Source of the DNA: Undibacterium piscinae
GTDB lineage: Bacteria; Pseudomonadota; Gammaproteobacteria; Burkholderiales; Burkholderiaceae_D
Assembly (NCBI GenBank): GCA_003970805.2
Contig: CP051152.1
Coordinates: forward strand, 558,001 to 622,000
Length of the DNA: 64,000 nucleotides
Reading direction: 5' to 3'
Shown here: positions 37,371-49,512 of the stretch, in pieces
Position numbering within the stretch: the first letter of the stretch is position 1
How the letters are laid out: each line of letters begins with the position of its first letter
Translations under genes and position numbers: made by a program
The notes under the pieces: generated by a model
The model's database searches: none
What the model saw: the letters and a program-made list of their open reading frames with translations, nothing else
What the model was told of the DNA's origin: nothing

Positions 37371-38303
37371 ATGAATATATGTTCATGCGCAATCCTACTT
37401 GTGAATGCGCTAATGATAAACAGTGGTTTTGCGCAAAGTGCCTTACCCTCGCTGGTTGAATACAAACAAGTATCGGCAGACGGTTTTTCGGTGTTAAGTG
37501 TGAGTATAGATAATGATAGTTTGCTATTAAAAAAAGACGACGGCTTTTACACCAGCGGAATTCAGATTGACGTACGAAAAGTGCGCAATGCCGCAACTTC
37601 TTCTGTCAGTTATGGCTGGCGTATCGGTCAAGAATTATATACGGCATCAGATATTAAGCTAAAGCCAGAACAACTTTCTCCCTCGGATCATCCGTATGCA
37701 GGTTGGCTATATGGCGGCGTGTATAAGCAAGCGTTTGACGCTAGCGGCAGCGGCACCTATCTTGGTCTTGATCTCGGCTGTCTGGGACCTTGCGCCGGTG
37801 GCGAGTGGACCCAGACCAATTTACATAAAGTCCTGGATCAGCCTTTGCCGCAGGCATGGAATACACAATTAAAACAGGAGTGGGGTGTGGTCGCTTCCGG
37901 TCAGTGGAGTCCTTCGCGTTGGGTGCTCGCATCGAAGGCAGATCTGAGTCCTAGATTGAAAACCAGGCTGGGTAATATTTTTACTGATGCCAGCGCAGAT
38001 CTTACGCTAAGGGTAGGGCAGTTAAATCAATTACCGGAACAAGCGGCAAATTATTTGTATTTGCGCGGCGAGATCAAATTTATCGCTTACGACGCGACCT
38101 TGCAAGGCGGCTATTTTAACAACCAGGATCTTGGCTTACATCCGAAAAGTTCGGTCGGCGAATTGGAGTTGGGCTATTTGTGGCGATCAAATTCCTATGG
38201 AGTGAGCGCGGCAGTGCTACGTCGCAGTTCTGGAATAAAGGAGATTCCGAATACGCAAGGAATGCAAAATTTTGCAAGATTACAATTCTCAGCGACGATG
38301 TAG
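37371..38303 (+). CDS. LpxR-like outer membrane lipid A deacylase (DUF2219)
   Basis: Outer-membrane beta-barrel enzyme of the LpxR family, which removes the 3'-acyloxyacyl group of lipid A. From ATG 37371 (310 residues) a signal peptide is seen (CAILLVNALMINSGFAQS). Family motifs: SVSIDNDSLLL with the active-site Asn/Asp, DDGFYTSGIQ, and SDHPYAGWLYGG. Strand-like alternating segments run to the C-terminal aromatic-less FSATM. An upstream start at 37335 is possible but would spoil the signal peptide. It would modify LPS; regulation not visible. Confidence 0.82.
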   Translation: MNICSCAILLVNALMINSGFAQSALPSLVEYKQVSADGFSVLSVSIDNDSLLLKKDDGFYTSGIQIDVRKVRNAATSSVSYGWRIGQELYTASDIKLKPEQLSPSDHPYAGWLYGGVYKQAFDASGSGTYLGLDLGCLGPCAGGEWTQTNLHKVLDQPLPQAWNTQLKQEWGVVASGQWSPSRWVLASKADLSPRLKTRLGNIFTDASADLTLRVGQLNQLPEQAANYLYLRGEIKFIAYDATLQGGYFNNQDLGLHPKSSVGELELGYLWRSNSYGVSAAVLRRSSGIKEIPNTQGMQNFARLQFSATM

Positions 38304-38379
38304 TGAAACTTTTCCCTGATGCAACACCAAGTTAAGAGCAAAATTTAAGTTCTGAATTGGTGTTGTTCTCGCTTCGTGA

Positions 38380-40083
<1,704 letters not shown>

Positions 40084-40085
40084 GC

Positions 40086-40940
40086 ATGAAACTTTGCGGT
40101 TTTGATGTCGGTCTTGATCAGCCATTTTTTCTGATTGCAGGGCCTTGCGTTATCGAGTCGCGTCAAATGGCGCACGATACTGCAGGTGCCTTACAAGAAA
40201 TGACCGCTGCATTGGGGATTCCGTTTATCTACAAATCTTCCTTTGATAAGGCCAATCGCTCGTCGGGCACGTCTTTTCGTGGCCTGGGCATGGAAAAAGG
40301 CCTGGAAATATTAGCTGACGTTAAAAAACAGCTCAATGTTCCGGTTTTGACCGATATTCACGCCATAGAAGAAATCAAAGCCGTTGCTGCAGTAGTCGAT
40401 GTGCTGCAAACCCCGGCTTTTTTGTGTCGCCAGACGGATTTCATCCAGGCATGCGCCCAATCGGGCAGGCCAGTGAATATCAAGAAAGGCCAGTTCCTCG
40501 CACCGCACGACATGATTCATGTCATCGCCAAAGCGCGTGCGGCCGCCAAAGAAGCGGGTTTGCCGGAAGACAGTTTTATGGCCTGCGAGCGCGGCGTTTC
40601 TTTCGGATACAACAATCTGGTATCTGATATGCGTTCGCTCGCTATCATGCGCGAGACAAATTGCCCTATCGTATTTGATGCGACTCACTCAGTGCAATTG
40701 CCGGGCGGGCAGGGCACATCATCCGGCGGCCAGCGTGAGTTTGTCCCGGTACTGGCGCGCGCCGCTGTTGCGGTAGGTGTAGCTGGTTTGTTTATGGAAA
40801 CACATCCGAATCCTGCGCAAGCCATGTCTGACGGGCCAAATGCCGTACCTCTAGGTCGCATGAAAGAATTGTTATCCACCTTGATCGATCTTGATCGTGT
40901 AGTTAAAAAGAATGGATTTCTGGAATCCAGCTTTACCTGA
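40086..40940 (+). CDS. kdsA: 3-deoxy-8-phosphooctulonate synthase
   Basis: Condenses arabinose-5-phosphate with phosphoenolpyruvate to KDO-8-phosphate for LPS inner core. 284 residues of TIM barrel: [66 protein letters not shown], and [12 protein letters not shown]. The Asn of KANRSS and no metal Cys near RG place it in the metal-independent class, typical of proteobacteria. Two bases separate it from pyrG. Confidence 0.96.
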   Translation: MKLCGFDVGLDQPFFLIAGPCVIESRQMAHDTAGALQEMTAALGIPFIYKSSFDKANRSSGTSFRGLGMEKGLEILADVKKQLNVPVLTDIHAIEEIKAVAAVVDVLQTPAFLCRQTDFIQACAQSGRPVNIKKGQFLAPHDMIHVIAKARAAAKEAGLPEDSFMACERGVSFGYNNLVSDMRSLAIMRETNCPIVFDATHSVQLPGGQGTSSGGQREFVPVLARAAVAVGVAGLFMETHPNPAQAMSDGPNAVPLGRMKELLSTLIDLDRVVKKNGFLESSFT

Positions 40941-40960
40941 TTTGCACATTGACGGACATC

Positions 40961-40992
40961 CCCTCCTTTTTTCTTAAATAGACAAAGGAGGG
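40961..40992. repeat. hairpin after kdsA
   Basis: CCCTCCTTT and AAAGGAGGG pair perfectly across a 14-base AT-rich loop. The T run is inside the loop, so it is not a standard terminator; the rest of the 247-base gap before eno has no gene. Confidence 0.55.
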
Positions 40993-41187
40993 CAGCGGTA
41001 GTGTGCTTTTGAGTTTATCGAGACGATGCCTTTGATTTCAACCTCAAAAGCATCCATCAAAATACAAAAATCAAATGCGACTTTATCTGCTGGCCTGATC
41101 GAAAGCGACAGGCAGATGGAAGACTGTTGTAATTGCATGCGCAAGTGAATTATTTTGTTCGCTATATTGATAGTTTAGGAGAATTGA

Positions 41188-42471
<1,284 letters not shown>

Positions 42472-42494
42472 TAAGCAATTTATTATTAGTCGTT

Positions 42495-42523
42495 AAAAAA
42501 AGGGGATTCAGTTCCCCTTTTTT
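42495..42523 (+). terminator. terminator after eno
   Basis: GGGGA, TTCAGT loop, TCCCC, flanked by A7 and T6 runs. It may be read through to some degree to reach ftsB, 34 bases on. Confidence 0.85.
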
Positions 42524-42556
42524 CAATCCGTTAAATCGTTTTCGTATTGTCACTCA

Positions 42557-42895
42557 ATGCGCTTGATCACTCTGGTAGTTTCTTTACTTCTGATACTCAT
42601 ACAATACCCACTCTGGCTAGGAAAAGGTGGCTGGCTCCGCGTATGGGATTTTGATCAGCAGTTAGCGCAAGTCCAGGTGAAAAACGAGGGATTAAAACAG
42701 CGCAATGAAAAGCTAGAGTCAGAGGTTAAGGATCTGAAGACCGGAACCGGAGCCGTTGAAGAGCGAGCTCGCTTTGAACTGGGCATGATCAAAAGAGATG
42801 AAATTTTCGTCCAGATACTCGATGCGGGAACCTCGATACAATCGACCCCAGCAAGCATTGGCGCAGCAAGCAATATGGGCAAAAAACAACGCTAA
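42557..42895 (+). CDS. ftsB: cell division protein FtsB
   Basis: Bitopic divisome protein that joins FtsL and FtsQ and helps activate FtsWI. 112 residues: single transmembrane helix at about 2-20 ([18 protein letters not shown]), then [17 protein letters not shown], a heptad coiled coil to about 65, and the [20 protein letters not shown] block. The coiled-coil stop and ELGMI...FVQ motif are diagnostic. It follows eno, as in most beta- and gammaproteobacteria. Confidence 0.93.
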   Translation: MRLITLVVSLLLILIQYPLWLGKGGWLRVWDFDQQLAQVQVKNEGLKQRNEKLESEVKDLKTGTGAVEERARFELGMIKRDEIFVQILDAGTSIQSTPASIGAASNMGKKQR

Positions 42896-43262
42896 GAAGC
42901 AACAGTAACTCATCAATCAGAAAATACATAATTTCGCATTTAATTGTATTGGAGGTTAAGATGTAAAATTGGAGGTCGGCGAATAGCGGAAGAACATGGC
43001 CACACACACTTCACGATACAGATCCTGTGTCTGTGGGAATTGATTGCGAAACGTCGATGAGTTAGCTTCTTAGCAGTAAGCTCGGCTATTGTTAGGCTCG
43101 CCCAATAAATGGTTCCATTGAAAATCAATTATTGGCACTACTCAATGGAGCCATATGACGTCACACTGCCTCCATTAGATCGCCTTCTACGCTGTGCGCA
43201 CTAGCCGTTGCGTATTTGCGGTCGCCCATTTTCCAACATTGAGGATATTTATCGTGAGTGCG
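42896..43262. other. gap between ftsB and the NADH dehydrogenase gene
   Basis: 367 bases without a gene. It holds one imperfect inverted repeat: TGGTTCCATTGA (43110-43121) and TCAATGGAGCCA (43142-43153), eleven of twelve positions pairing. Confidence 0.5.
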
Positions 43263-44580
43263 ATGTTTGATGAAGTTTTGCATAAAATTACCATCGTCGG
43301 CGGTGGTGCCGGCGGCCTGGAATTAGCGGTGCGCCTGGGCCAGCAATTAGGCAAGAAGAAGAAAGCCCATTACCCTGGTCGATGCCAGCCCTACCCATTT
43401 GTGGAAGCCGCTACTGCATCAGGTCGCGGCTGGCACCTTAGATAGCCAAGCGGATGAGAGAGAATATTTCGCCTTAGCGCGCGCCAATCATTTTGAATTC
43501 CGCCTGGGGCGCATGAATGGCCTGGACAGACGCTATAAGAAAATTTTTCTGGCACCGACTTTGGATGAGAATAATGAGGAGCTATTGCCCACCCAGTCGA
43601 TCGCTTACGATAGTTTGGTGCTAGCACTGGGTAGCCAGAGTAATGATTTTGGCACTAAGGGCGTGCGTGAGCATTGCATCATGCTCGATACCTTAGCGGC
43701 GGCCGAGCGTTTCCACAAAAAACTGGTGAATTGTTGCCTGCGCGCGCAGTCATTGGCGCAGGTCGCAGGCGAAGGTCGCTTCACCGTCACGATCATAGGA
43801 GGCGGCGCGACTGGGGTCGAGCTAGCGGCCGAGCTGCACATGACCACTAAAATATTATCCAGCTATGGCTTGGTAAATTTTCATCCTGAAAAAGACTTGA
43901 AGATTGTCTTGGTCGATGCCGCCCCGCGCTTACTGCAAATGCTGCCTGAACGCCTTGCGGCAGCGGTCGCCAAAGAGTTGCGCAGTATCGCCGTGGAAGT
44001 TCACACCAATGAAAAAGTAGTGGAGGTCAGCAAAGACGGGGTCATGATGGCCAGCGGAAAATTCATCCCCAGCGGTATCGTGGTGTGGGCGGCAGGTATC
44101 AAGGCCGCCGATTTCTTAAAGGATATCGATGGACTGGAAAGCAATCGTATCAATCAATTGGTACTCAACGCGCAATTGCAAACTAGCCGCGATCCGGCCA
44201 TTTTTGCGATCGGCGATTGCTGCGCCTGCCCGCAAGGAGAAGGCCTGCCTGCAGTGCCGCCACGCGCCCAGGCCGCGCATCAGCAAGCGAGCCTACTGGC
44301 CAAATCGCTGATACGCATGCTCAATGGCAAAGAGTTGCTGACTTATCGCTACACCGACCACGGCTCTTTGCTCTCGCTAGGAAATTACAGTACCGTCGGT
44401 AGCTTGATGGGGGCGCTCGCGAGTGGCTCTATCTTCATCGAAGGCACAATCGCCAAATGGATGTACTGGTCGCTACACAAGCATCATCAAGTGGTGGTCT
44501 ACGGCTGGTTTCACACCTGGCTGGCCACTTGGGTCGCCAGCATAGACAGGGTCAGAAATCCGCGCATCAAGCTGCACTGA
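43263..44580 (+). pseudogene. type II NADH dehydrogenase (Ndh-like), frameshifted
   Basis: Single-subunit, non-proton-pumping NADH:quinone reductase. The first frame begins [20 protein letters not shown] (FAD dinucleotide fold) and reads to [10 protein letters not shown]. One extra base in a CCC run near 43366-43368 then throws it out of frame. The correct reading [18 protein letters not shown] continues in the other frame to the stop at 44580. Later segments are intact: second dinucleotide fold VTIIGGGATGVELAAEL, VVWAAGIKA, AIGDCCACP, and the C-terminal membrane-binding helix region with WMYWSLHKHH. Corrected length about 438 residues. Single-base shift, so error or recent mutation. Confidence 0.85.
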
Positions 44581-45091
44581 CTACGCAAACTACACGCCAC
44601 GCCCCACACGTGTAGGCGCATATTCCATGCGCTTGCTGGCAGCATTTGGGCCTGCAGGCCGCATAGGGATTGCGTAAGCGCTCCCTATTCAAACAAAATC
44701 GAGCACCATGCTGGGTTGAATTTGCAACAGAAAATGTAAATGATGTAAGTGGCAGCGCAACAGGGCAATTTTAGACGGCCATACAGGCCCTGATTGAGCG
44801 CCTGCGCAGTTTTTAATGAGATTCCTCGTTCACCCCTGCCCCCCCCTATGGCTAGCGTTTATTACGAAGACTGTTAGCCTGCCGTGCATTAACCAAATAT
44901 CTAGGCAAAAACAAAATAAACTTAGGAGTCATGAGAAAACTGAATCAATAGTGCAGTATATGTCTCTTTTTTTTGAAAATTTCTGGCGATAAACTGGTTT
45001 TGTCCTTGAGCAAGATCTTTCTCAGGGCAAGCCGATCACGGCATGGGACAGATGGAAATTTCAATATGAAAAAATATTAGGAGTAAGGCAT
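44581..45091. other. 511-base gap before the accessory island
   Basis: No gene is seen. A 12-bp palindrome GGCCTGCAGGCC lies at 44649-44660, followed by ATAGGGA (44663-44669) and TCCCTAT (44682-44688), which can pair. Function unknown. Confidence 0.45.
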
Positions 45092-45742
45092 ATGGCGCAC
45101 GAAAAATCAGTAGAAGTAGATCACATCAACTTTGCATCACAACAGCGCAGGCAATTCATGCGCGGCGCCGGGGCCTTGGCGCTCGCTGGTCTGGCGCTGC
45201 CTTTGACCGCATGCGGTGAAGATCCAGATGAACCTATTCCACCACAGCCGCCCGAGCCTTTACCACCACCGCCTCCGGTGACGACTTATCTGGTGCCGAA
45301 AGAAGGCGCATCGCACGCCGCTACCTGGATGGCTTACGGTGCCTCGGTCTCGGCCTGGGGTAACTTCAACGGCACCCCAGAAGAGCGCGATATGTCGAAT
45401 AGCCGCCTGCTAGCGCGTGAAGATCTGATGCGTATCGCGGCCCAATTGTCGCGCTTTGAAGACGTCACCATGCTGGTGGCAAATAACACCGATCTGGCCG
45501 AAGCCAATCGCTTGCTCGATAAAGTGTTTGCCGGCACCGGCAACTTCAATCGCTGGAACCCAAGCACCAACATAGGCGTAGACGGTAAAATTTTTAGTAA
45601 TGGGCGCGCCCTGCCAGCGATGAACCGCAATCGCATCGAGTTGCTGATCAAGACCGACAACGCCAGCAATCGCAATCAGGCTAATTGTGCCCATCCCCTC
45701 GAAAAGGTAAAAGTTTCTTTTTGGAATAGTCTTGAACACTGA
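45092..45742 (+). pseudogene. agmatine deiminase / peptidyl-arginine deiminase-like lipoprotein, truncated
   Basis: Guanidino-group-modifying hydrolase family. N-terminus has twin-arginine plus lipoprotein features (RRQFMRGAGALALAG, then LPLTAC), a Pro-rich linker (PPQPPEPLPPPPP), and the beginning of the deiminase fold: KEGASHAATWMAYG corresponds to the family's HAATWMAWP. About 199 native residues are present, then the frame enters the inverted-repeat element at 45689 and stops 17 codons on. The family needs about 340 residues, including the catalytic Cys near the C-terminus, so the product is inactive. AGGAGTAAGGCAT marks a real start. The lost half is not in the window. Confidence 0.75.
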
Positions 45743-45852
45743 TTACTTGTAATATTCTTACCGAAATAATCCGTTTTTTCTTGCTTATTTGTATATCCGT
45801 AATAATGAATTAGCGTCCAACCTTAACGTTTTTACCTTTTCGAGGGAATGGG
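45689..45852. mobile_element. 164-bp MITE-like inverted-repeat element
   Basis: The ends are inverted copies of a 24-base sequence with one mismatch: it begins GCCCAT, then CCCTCGAAAAGGTAAAA at the left (45689-45712), mirrored at 45829-45852. The inside is AT-rich and codes for nothing. TGT lies directly outside each end, a possible 3-bp target duplication. The element interrupts the deiminase-like gene, which does not resume on the other side, so it may mark one edge of a larger insertion. The family is not recognised. Confidence 0.55.
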
Positions 45853-45983
45853 CTGTATCCCTACAGGGGGTTGTAAGCCCAAAGCCCAGATTATTTTGGA
45901 TGTCTTTTAAATCAATGAGTTATGAATCAAAACACTCGTTCCGGGTCGTCATGCTGCAGGTATTTCTAACCACTTACCTCTGC

Positions 45984-46502
45984 TCAGACGTCCAGCCATG
46001 CTCCATAGGCATGGATATCAATCATCGGGACTGTCGCGGTAGCCTGGAGTCGGGCGATTAATTCGAAAAGAAAAGCGGTGGCTGGTTTGCCTGATTCGTG
46101 AATGTTATACGCGGCGGTCGCCTCATCATAGTCAAACACTCCATGCGATGCGACACAGCCCAGATCGAGCTTGCCGCCGGCATCGCCGCTCAAGAGAACC
46201 GCGCGCATTGCATCGCCAAGCGGTGGGTTCCAGTTGCTGCCAAGAGTCAATATACCGCCAATAATCGGCGTCAGCGCCTTCGGCGGATAAGTTCCACCAG
46301 CATGGGGAATTGGCAGGCTGGTTCGGTGTAATTTGCGTACGCTAGCAACTTTTTCCTGCGCATACGCTACTAATGTAGCGTTGATTGATTGTTTGGCTTC
46401 AAACACCGCGTAGACGCTTTCCGCAGGAATAATGAATTGATCACCATGCCGAAATATGAAAGGCGAATACTGGCGGTCGAACACTACAACGTCGATCTGA
46501 TC
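45984..46502 (-). pseudogene. nucC: NucC effector nuclease, C-terminal part (after transposon insertion)
   Basis: NucC is the cyclic-oligonucleotide-activated DNase of CBASS; on infection it degrades chromosomal DNA and kills the cell. This part carries residues 72-241. The catalytic residues of the PD-(D/E)XK fold are all here: D73 (IDVVVFDRQYSPF), E104 and K106 (AVFEAK). Also seen are RRxHRTSLPIPHAGGTYP-type (KLHRTSLPIPHAGGTYP), LGCVASHG and the terminal VPMIDIHAYGAWL, as in E. coli NucC. It has no start codon or ribosome binding site of its own; the first half lies beyond the Tn3-family element, at 52958-53169. Confidence 0.92.
46498..46502. repeat. target-site duplication, left copy (TGATC)
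   Basis: TGATC stands directly outside the left terminal repeat; the same five bases follow the right terminal repeat at 52958-52962. Five-base duplications are the rule for Tn3-family transposition. Confidence 0.95.
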
Positions 46503-46540
46503 GGGGTCGTCTCAGAAAACGGAAAATAAAGCACGCTAAG
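46503..46540 (+). repeat. transposon left terminal inverted repeat
   Basis: 38 bases, GGGGTCGT to GCACGCTAAG; identical in reverse complement to 52920-52957. Confidence 0.95.
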
Positions 46541-47093
46541 CGTGCGTGGAGGCTGGCACCCAGCGGTACAGCGTCGGAATGGACACGCCGAGGTTCTTGG
46601 CCACGTCCTTGGGCGGCACCCCGCTGGCCAGCAGCTTCTTGGCCGACTCGATCTTGCTGTCGGTCATCTTCGGCTTGCGGCCGCCTTTGCGGCCGAGCTG
46701 CTTGGCGACTTCCAGCCCGGCGCGGGTGCGCTCGACGGTCAGCTCGCGCTCCATTTCGGCAAGGCTCGCCATGACGTGGAAGAAGAACCGCCCGGATGGT
46801 GTGCCGGTGTCGATGGAGTCGGTGAGGCTCCTGAACTGGACACCGTGCTTGTGCAGATCGCCGACCAGATCGACCAGTTGCTTGACCGACCGGCCCAGCC
46901 GGTCGAGCTTCCAGACGACCAAAGTATCGCCTTCGCGCAGCATTTCGAGCGTCTTGGCCAAGCCAGGCCGGTCTGCCCGCGTGCCACTCACCTTGTCCTC
47001 GAAGACCTTTTTACATCCGGCCTTGCTCAAGGCTTCGCGTTGCAGCTCCAGGTTCTGATCCTGCGTCGAGACGCGCGCATAGCCAATCAACAT
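46536..47093 (-). CDS. tnpR: Tn3-family serine resolvase TnpR
   Basis: Resolves transposition cointegrates at the res site. 185 residues: catalytic domain with the serine nucleophile in IGYARVSTQDQNL (Ser near residue 9), KVSGTRADRPGL, VVWKLDRLGRS, then a C-terminal Hin-type helix-turn-helix (KPKMTDSKIESAKKLL, ASGVPPKDVAKNLGVSIPTL). The stop codon lies inside the left terminal repeat region. The start overlaps the upstream gene by seven bases, so it depends on that operon for expression. This placement is unlike the usual tnpR beside tnpA. Confidence 0.95.
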   Translation of the reverse strand: MLIGYARVSTQDQNLELQREALSKAGCKKVFEDKVSGTRADRPGLAKTLEMLREGDTLVVWKLDRLGRSVKQLVDLVGDLHKHGVQFRSLTDSIDTGTPSGRFFFHVMASLAEMERELTVERTRAGLEVAKQLGRKGGRKPKMTDSKIESAKKLLASGVPPKDVAKNLGVSIPTLYRWVPASTHA

Positions 47094-47458
47094 GGCTTGT
47101 CTCGCGCCCGGTCGATGCGTTCCTGCATCGCCTGCATCACTTCTTCGTGGGTGTACGATCTGGCGTTGGCGTCGGTGGCTTGCCGCAGGGCTTCCTCAAC
47201 CTCGCGCGTCATCCGCTCGTAATCCTCCGGCCACAGCGCTTGCTCCATGCGCAGCGACGCCTGACCCAGCAGGTGCAGCAGGCTGAACAGCCGCATGTCG
47301 TTGGTGGCGACGATGCGCTCCCGAATCTGCTCCTGAATAGCTTCGCTAGCCCGATGCGCTTGTGGTGTGGCAGTCCCCTCGTAGTCAGCGGGGAATTCCG
47401 CTTCCTCGGCAATCCTTGCCCAGGCGCTGGCCAGCGCCTCGATGGTTGACGTGCTCAT
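47087..47458 (-). CDS. transposon passenger protein of unknown function (123 aa)
   Basis: A 123-residue, acidic, mainly helical protein starting MSTSTIEALASAWARIAEEA. The C-terminus YTHEEVMQAMQERIDRARD looks like the short antitoxin-type helices, but no toxin-like gene is clearly paired, and I do not recognise the family. Its start overlaps the upstream membrane-protein stop by four bases and its stop overlaps tnpR by seven. That strict coupling to tnpR suggests a role tied to the transposon. The ATG at 47458 is preferred over the longer frame to 47647, which runs through the neighbour. Confidence 0.6.
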   Translation of the reverse strand: MSTSTIEALASAWARIAEEAEFPADYEGTATPQAHRASEAIQEQIRERIVATNDMRLFSLLHLLGQASLRMEQALWPEDYERMTREVEEALRQATDANARSYTHEEVMQAMQERIDRARDKPC

Positions 47459-47955
47459 TTCCGCCGCTCCTGTGCTCTTTGGCGAATCAACCGGCCAAGG
47501 GGCCTCGACGCGAAAACCAGCAGCATCACGCCTATCGGATACCAGGTCGAGAAGACCACCAAGGCATCGAAGGCTGGCCGTCCGGTGTTGGTAGGCAGTA
47601 CGGCGGTCACAGCCATCAACCCGCCGACCGTCCAGATGATGCGCCACACGTAGGGCATCACGCGGGGCACGTAGCCGTCATCGAAAGCGGTCTGGTAGTA
47701 GCGGCGCAGGCCGCGCTCGGCAAGCGCCTGGCGCTGCCGCTCCGACAGCGCATCCGTCCGGCCATACCAGCGCCGGAATGGTGGACAGCGCAGCAGCAAA
47801 GGGGTGAAGAGGATCATCACCGCCACGATCGCGACACCCCACGCCATGACGGCGCCGGCATCGGGCCGCTTGGCGTTCTCGATCACGGGCGCGAAGACGC
47901 CCGGAGCACCGATCATCCAGAACAGCGCAATGTGCTGATGGAAGGAGAGCTTCAT
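47455..47955 (-). CDS. transposon passenger membrane protein (166 aa)
   Basis: Starts MKLSFHQHIALFWMIGAPG at 47955, overlapping the upstream stop (ATGA). Four hydrophobic segments: about 8-20, 36-57, 110-130 and 135-152, with a basic loop between (RRWYGRTDALSERQRQALAERGLRRYY) broken here as SERQRQALAERG and ending RLIRQRAQERRK. Not recognised as a known family. Second of the four-gene operon that ends with tnpR. Confidence 0.6.
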   Translation of the reverse strand: MKLSFHQHIALFWMIGAPGVFAPVIENAKRPDAGAVMAWGVAIVAVMILFTPLLLRCPPFRRWYGRTDALSERQRQALAERGLRRYYQTAFDDGYVPRVMPYVWRIIWTVGGLMAVTAVLPTNTGRPAFDALVVFSTWYPIGVMLLVFASRPLGRLIRQRAQERRK

Positions 47956-48278
47956 TTGCTCATCCACTTGCGCAGCAGGCGCTTTTTCAGGGAGGCGCGT
48001 TCTTGCGGGTTGCGTCCCTTGTGATTGGCGATGCGATCCGCCGTGGCGGCCTGGCGCTTGACGGGCCAGTAGGAGCGGCCATCCTTGCCCATCGACCAGA
48101 CGCTGCTGGCCTGGTTTTCCAGCAGGGGCAGATGGGCGCTCAGGGCTTCGGGCGACGCGCTGGTCAGCGCCGTGCGCTCACGGGTGCGCCAGCGCTGATG
48201 CCAGAGCTTCTTGTCCTCGCGCTCGCTGCCGCAGGTCGTGTGCCCGACGATGGGTGTTTTGCGGCGGCTGCGGCTCAT
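47952..48278 (-). CDS. small basic passenger protein (108 aa)
   Basis: Begins MSRSRRKTPIVGHTTCGSER; rich in Arg, Lys and Ser, with LWHQRWRTRER in the middle and KRLLRKWMSK at the end. Soluble and strongly basic, so a nucleic-acid contact is possible. Proteins beginning this way are common on plasmids and integrative elements but have no known function. First gene of the operon leading to tnpR; GGAG lies about 11 bases before the ATG. Confidence 0.6.
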   Translation of the reverse strand: MSRSRRKTPIVGHTTCGSEREDKKLWHQRWRTRERTALTSASPEALSAHLPLLENQASSVWSMGKDGRSYWPVKRQAATADRIANHKGRNPQERASLKKRLLRKWMSK

Positions 48279-48532
48279 AACGTAGTGGTCTCCAAGAACA
48301 TTCAGGACTGATCCCAGGCGTCGATGGTCAAGACCTGATCGGCAGGACAGGCGGCTACGCGGTCGGGAACTGGATGGTGTTCAGTCTCATGCCGACCCCA
48401 TTCGATTGATCGCGTCGCTTGCGGCACGCTGCGACGCAAGGAGGTTTGCGACCTGGTTTAGCAGCCGTGTCCGCTGCATGTCTGTTACCTATCTCCCCGA
48501 CCGCTCATTGGACCAACTCCAGAGATTGGGCT
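48279..48532. other. promoter gap upstream of the tnpR operon
   Basis: 254 bases between the basic protein gene and the cupin gene with no supported gene. It is the only non-coding stretch upstream of the tnpR operon, so a promoter is expected here. A res site could also be here, but no clear repeats stand out. Confidence 0.4.
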
Positions 48533-48889
48533 CTATCGCTCAGCCAATACGAAACCGGCATTGGCTGATGCCACAACCGAGACGAACACAAATGGCTCGG
48601 TACCTGTATTTCGCGCCCCGTGCACTTGGCCCGGTCTTGCCACGGCTATCTCACCTTCCCTGAGGGCACGAACAATCCCATTGCCCTGAAAGTAATCAGC
48701 CATTCCCGACAAAACAGTCCACGTGTCTTGGCCGTGAGGATGAATGTGAGCCGCAATTTCCTGCCCGGGATGGACATGCCAAACCACGATAATTGAGTCT
48801 CGGGTTTCAAGCACAACGGAACGAATAGGCTCGCCTTCGGACGGCTGAACATACTCGGCTACAGAAAATATTCTCGATTCAACAGTCAT
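48533..48889 (-). CDS. cupin domain protein (118 aa)
   Basis: Single small cupin barrel. Metal-binding motif 1 is VVWHVHPGQEIAAHIHPHGQ (HPGQEIAAHIHPHG with two His and one Gln/His) and motif 2 is GEIAVARPGQVHGARN, so the metal site looks intact. Possible functions of this family include dioxygenase-like, sugar-binding or sensor roles; none can be chosen. Starts at ATG 48889, with GAGGGA eight bases before it; a GTG at 48907 is the alternative. Passenger gene of the transposon, alone in its transcript. Confidence 0.75.
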   Translation of the reverse strand: MTVESRIFSVAEYVQPSEGEPIRSVVLETRDSIIVVWHVHPGQEIAAHIHPHGQDTWTVLSGMADYFQGNGIVRALREGEIAVARPGQVHGARNTGTEPFVFVSVVASANAGFVLAER

Positions 48890-48948
48890 CGGAGATCCCT
48901 CTTTCACAGTGCACCCAGACAGGCTGGATATGAGTTCTAACTCGAATT

Positions 48949-49110
48949 TTAACGGGAGGCTGGTCGTGCGGTCGTGCAGTTGCCGATGAGCGTGTCGGCT
49001 GCTGCCTCCTTGCCCACCAGCGAACTCACGTCCGTTGCGGCCATCCAGAAGGTCTTGCCCGAGCGCGGCTCATAGGTCGCGGGATCGAACACGCCAGAGG
49101 GGCCGAACAT
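48949..49110 (-). CDS. short unassigned frame after hepT (53 aa)
   Basis: A 53-codon frame, MFGPSGVFDPATYEPRSGKT followed by FWMAATDVSSLVGKEA. Composition is protein-like, but no family is recognised; it may be the end of a gene cut by rearrangement inside the transposon. A different frame starting at 49129 overlaps hepT by four bases and could be its original start before a shift. Doubtful. Confidence 0.3.
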   Translation of the reverse strand: MFGPSGVFDPATYEPRSGKTFWMAATDVSSLVGKEAAADTLIGNCTTARPASR

Positions 49111-49125
49111 CGGCGGCTTGATTGG

Positions 49126-49512
49126 TCATGGCTCCATGCCTTTGTCGTTACGGTCTTCATCGTCGGCATCCTGACGCACGGCGGGCAATTGCTGGAGCAA
49201 CGCCGGCAGCCATTCCTGTACCGTCTCCCACACCACATCGAGGTTGATGTCGAAATAGCCGTGAGCCATGCGATTACGCATATTGCGCATGCTGCGCCAC
49301 GGCACGTCGGCATGCGCCTGGGTGAACTCGACGTAGCCATCCATCACCTTTGTGGCCGCCTCGCCGATGACGATCAGGCTCATGATGACGGCCTGCTGGG
49401 TGCGCTTGTCGGCCAAGAAGTCGTCCTTGGCCATCCCTTCCACGAAGCTGCGCGCATCGGTTGCGGCCTGCTGAATGTGGTCGAGGTAATCGGGCAGGCG
49501 GTTCTCGCTCAT
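49126..49512 (-). CDS. hepT: HEPN toxin (HepT family, DUF86)
   Basis: Toxin of the HEPN/MNT system, an RNase whose activity is blocked when the antitoxin AMPylates a tyrosine. 128 residues, helical, with the diagnostic R-x4-H-x-Y motif in RNRMAHGYFD. YLDHIQQAATDARSFVEG and VIGEAATKV are typical DUF86 segments. It overlaps mntA by four bases (ATGA), antitoxin first. The pair is a stability module of the transposon and may add phage defence, as some HEPN/MNT pairs do; the latter is inference. Confidence 0.9.
   Translation of the reverse strand: MSENRLPDYLDHIQQAATDARSFVEGMAKDDFLADKRTQQAVIMSLIVIGEAATKVMDGYVEFTQAHADVPWRSMRNMRNRMAHGYFDINLDVVWETVQEWLPALLQQLPAVRQDADDEDRNDKGMEP

Noticed and set aside
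46542..47222. Plus-strand frames of 170-226 codons opposite tnpR and its neighbour
   Set aside because: Shadows of the resolvase gene in GC-rich DNA.
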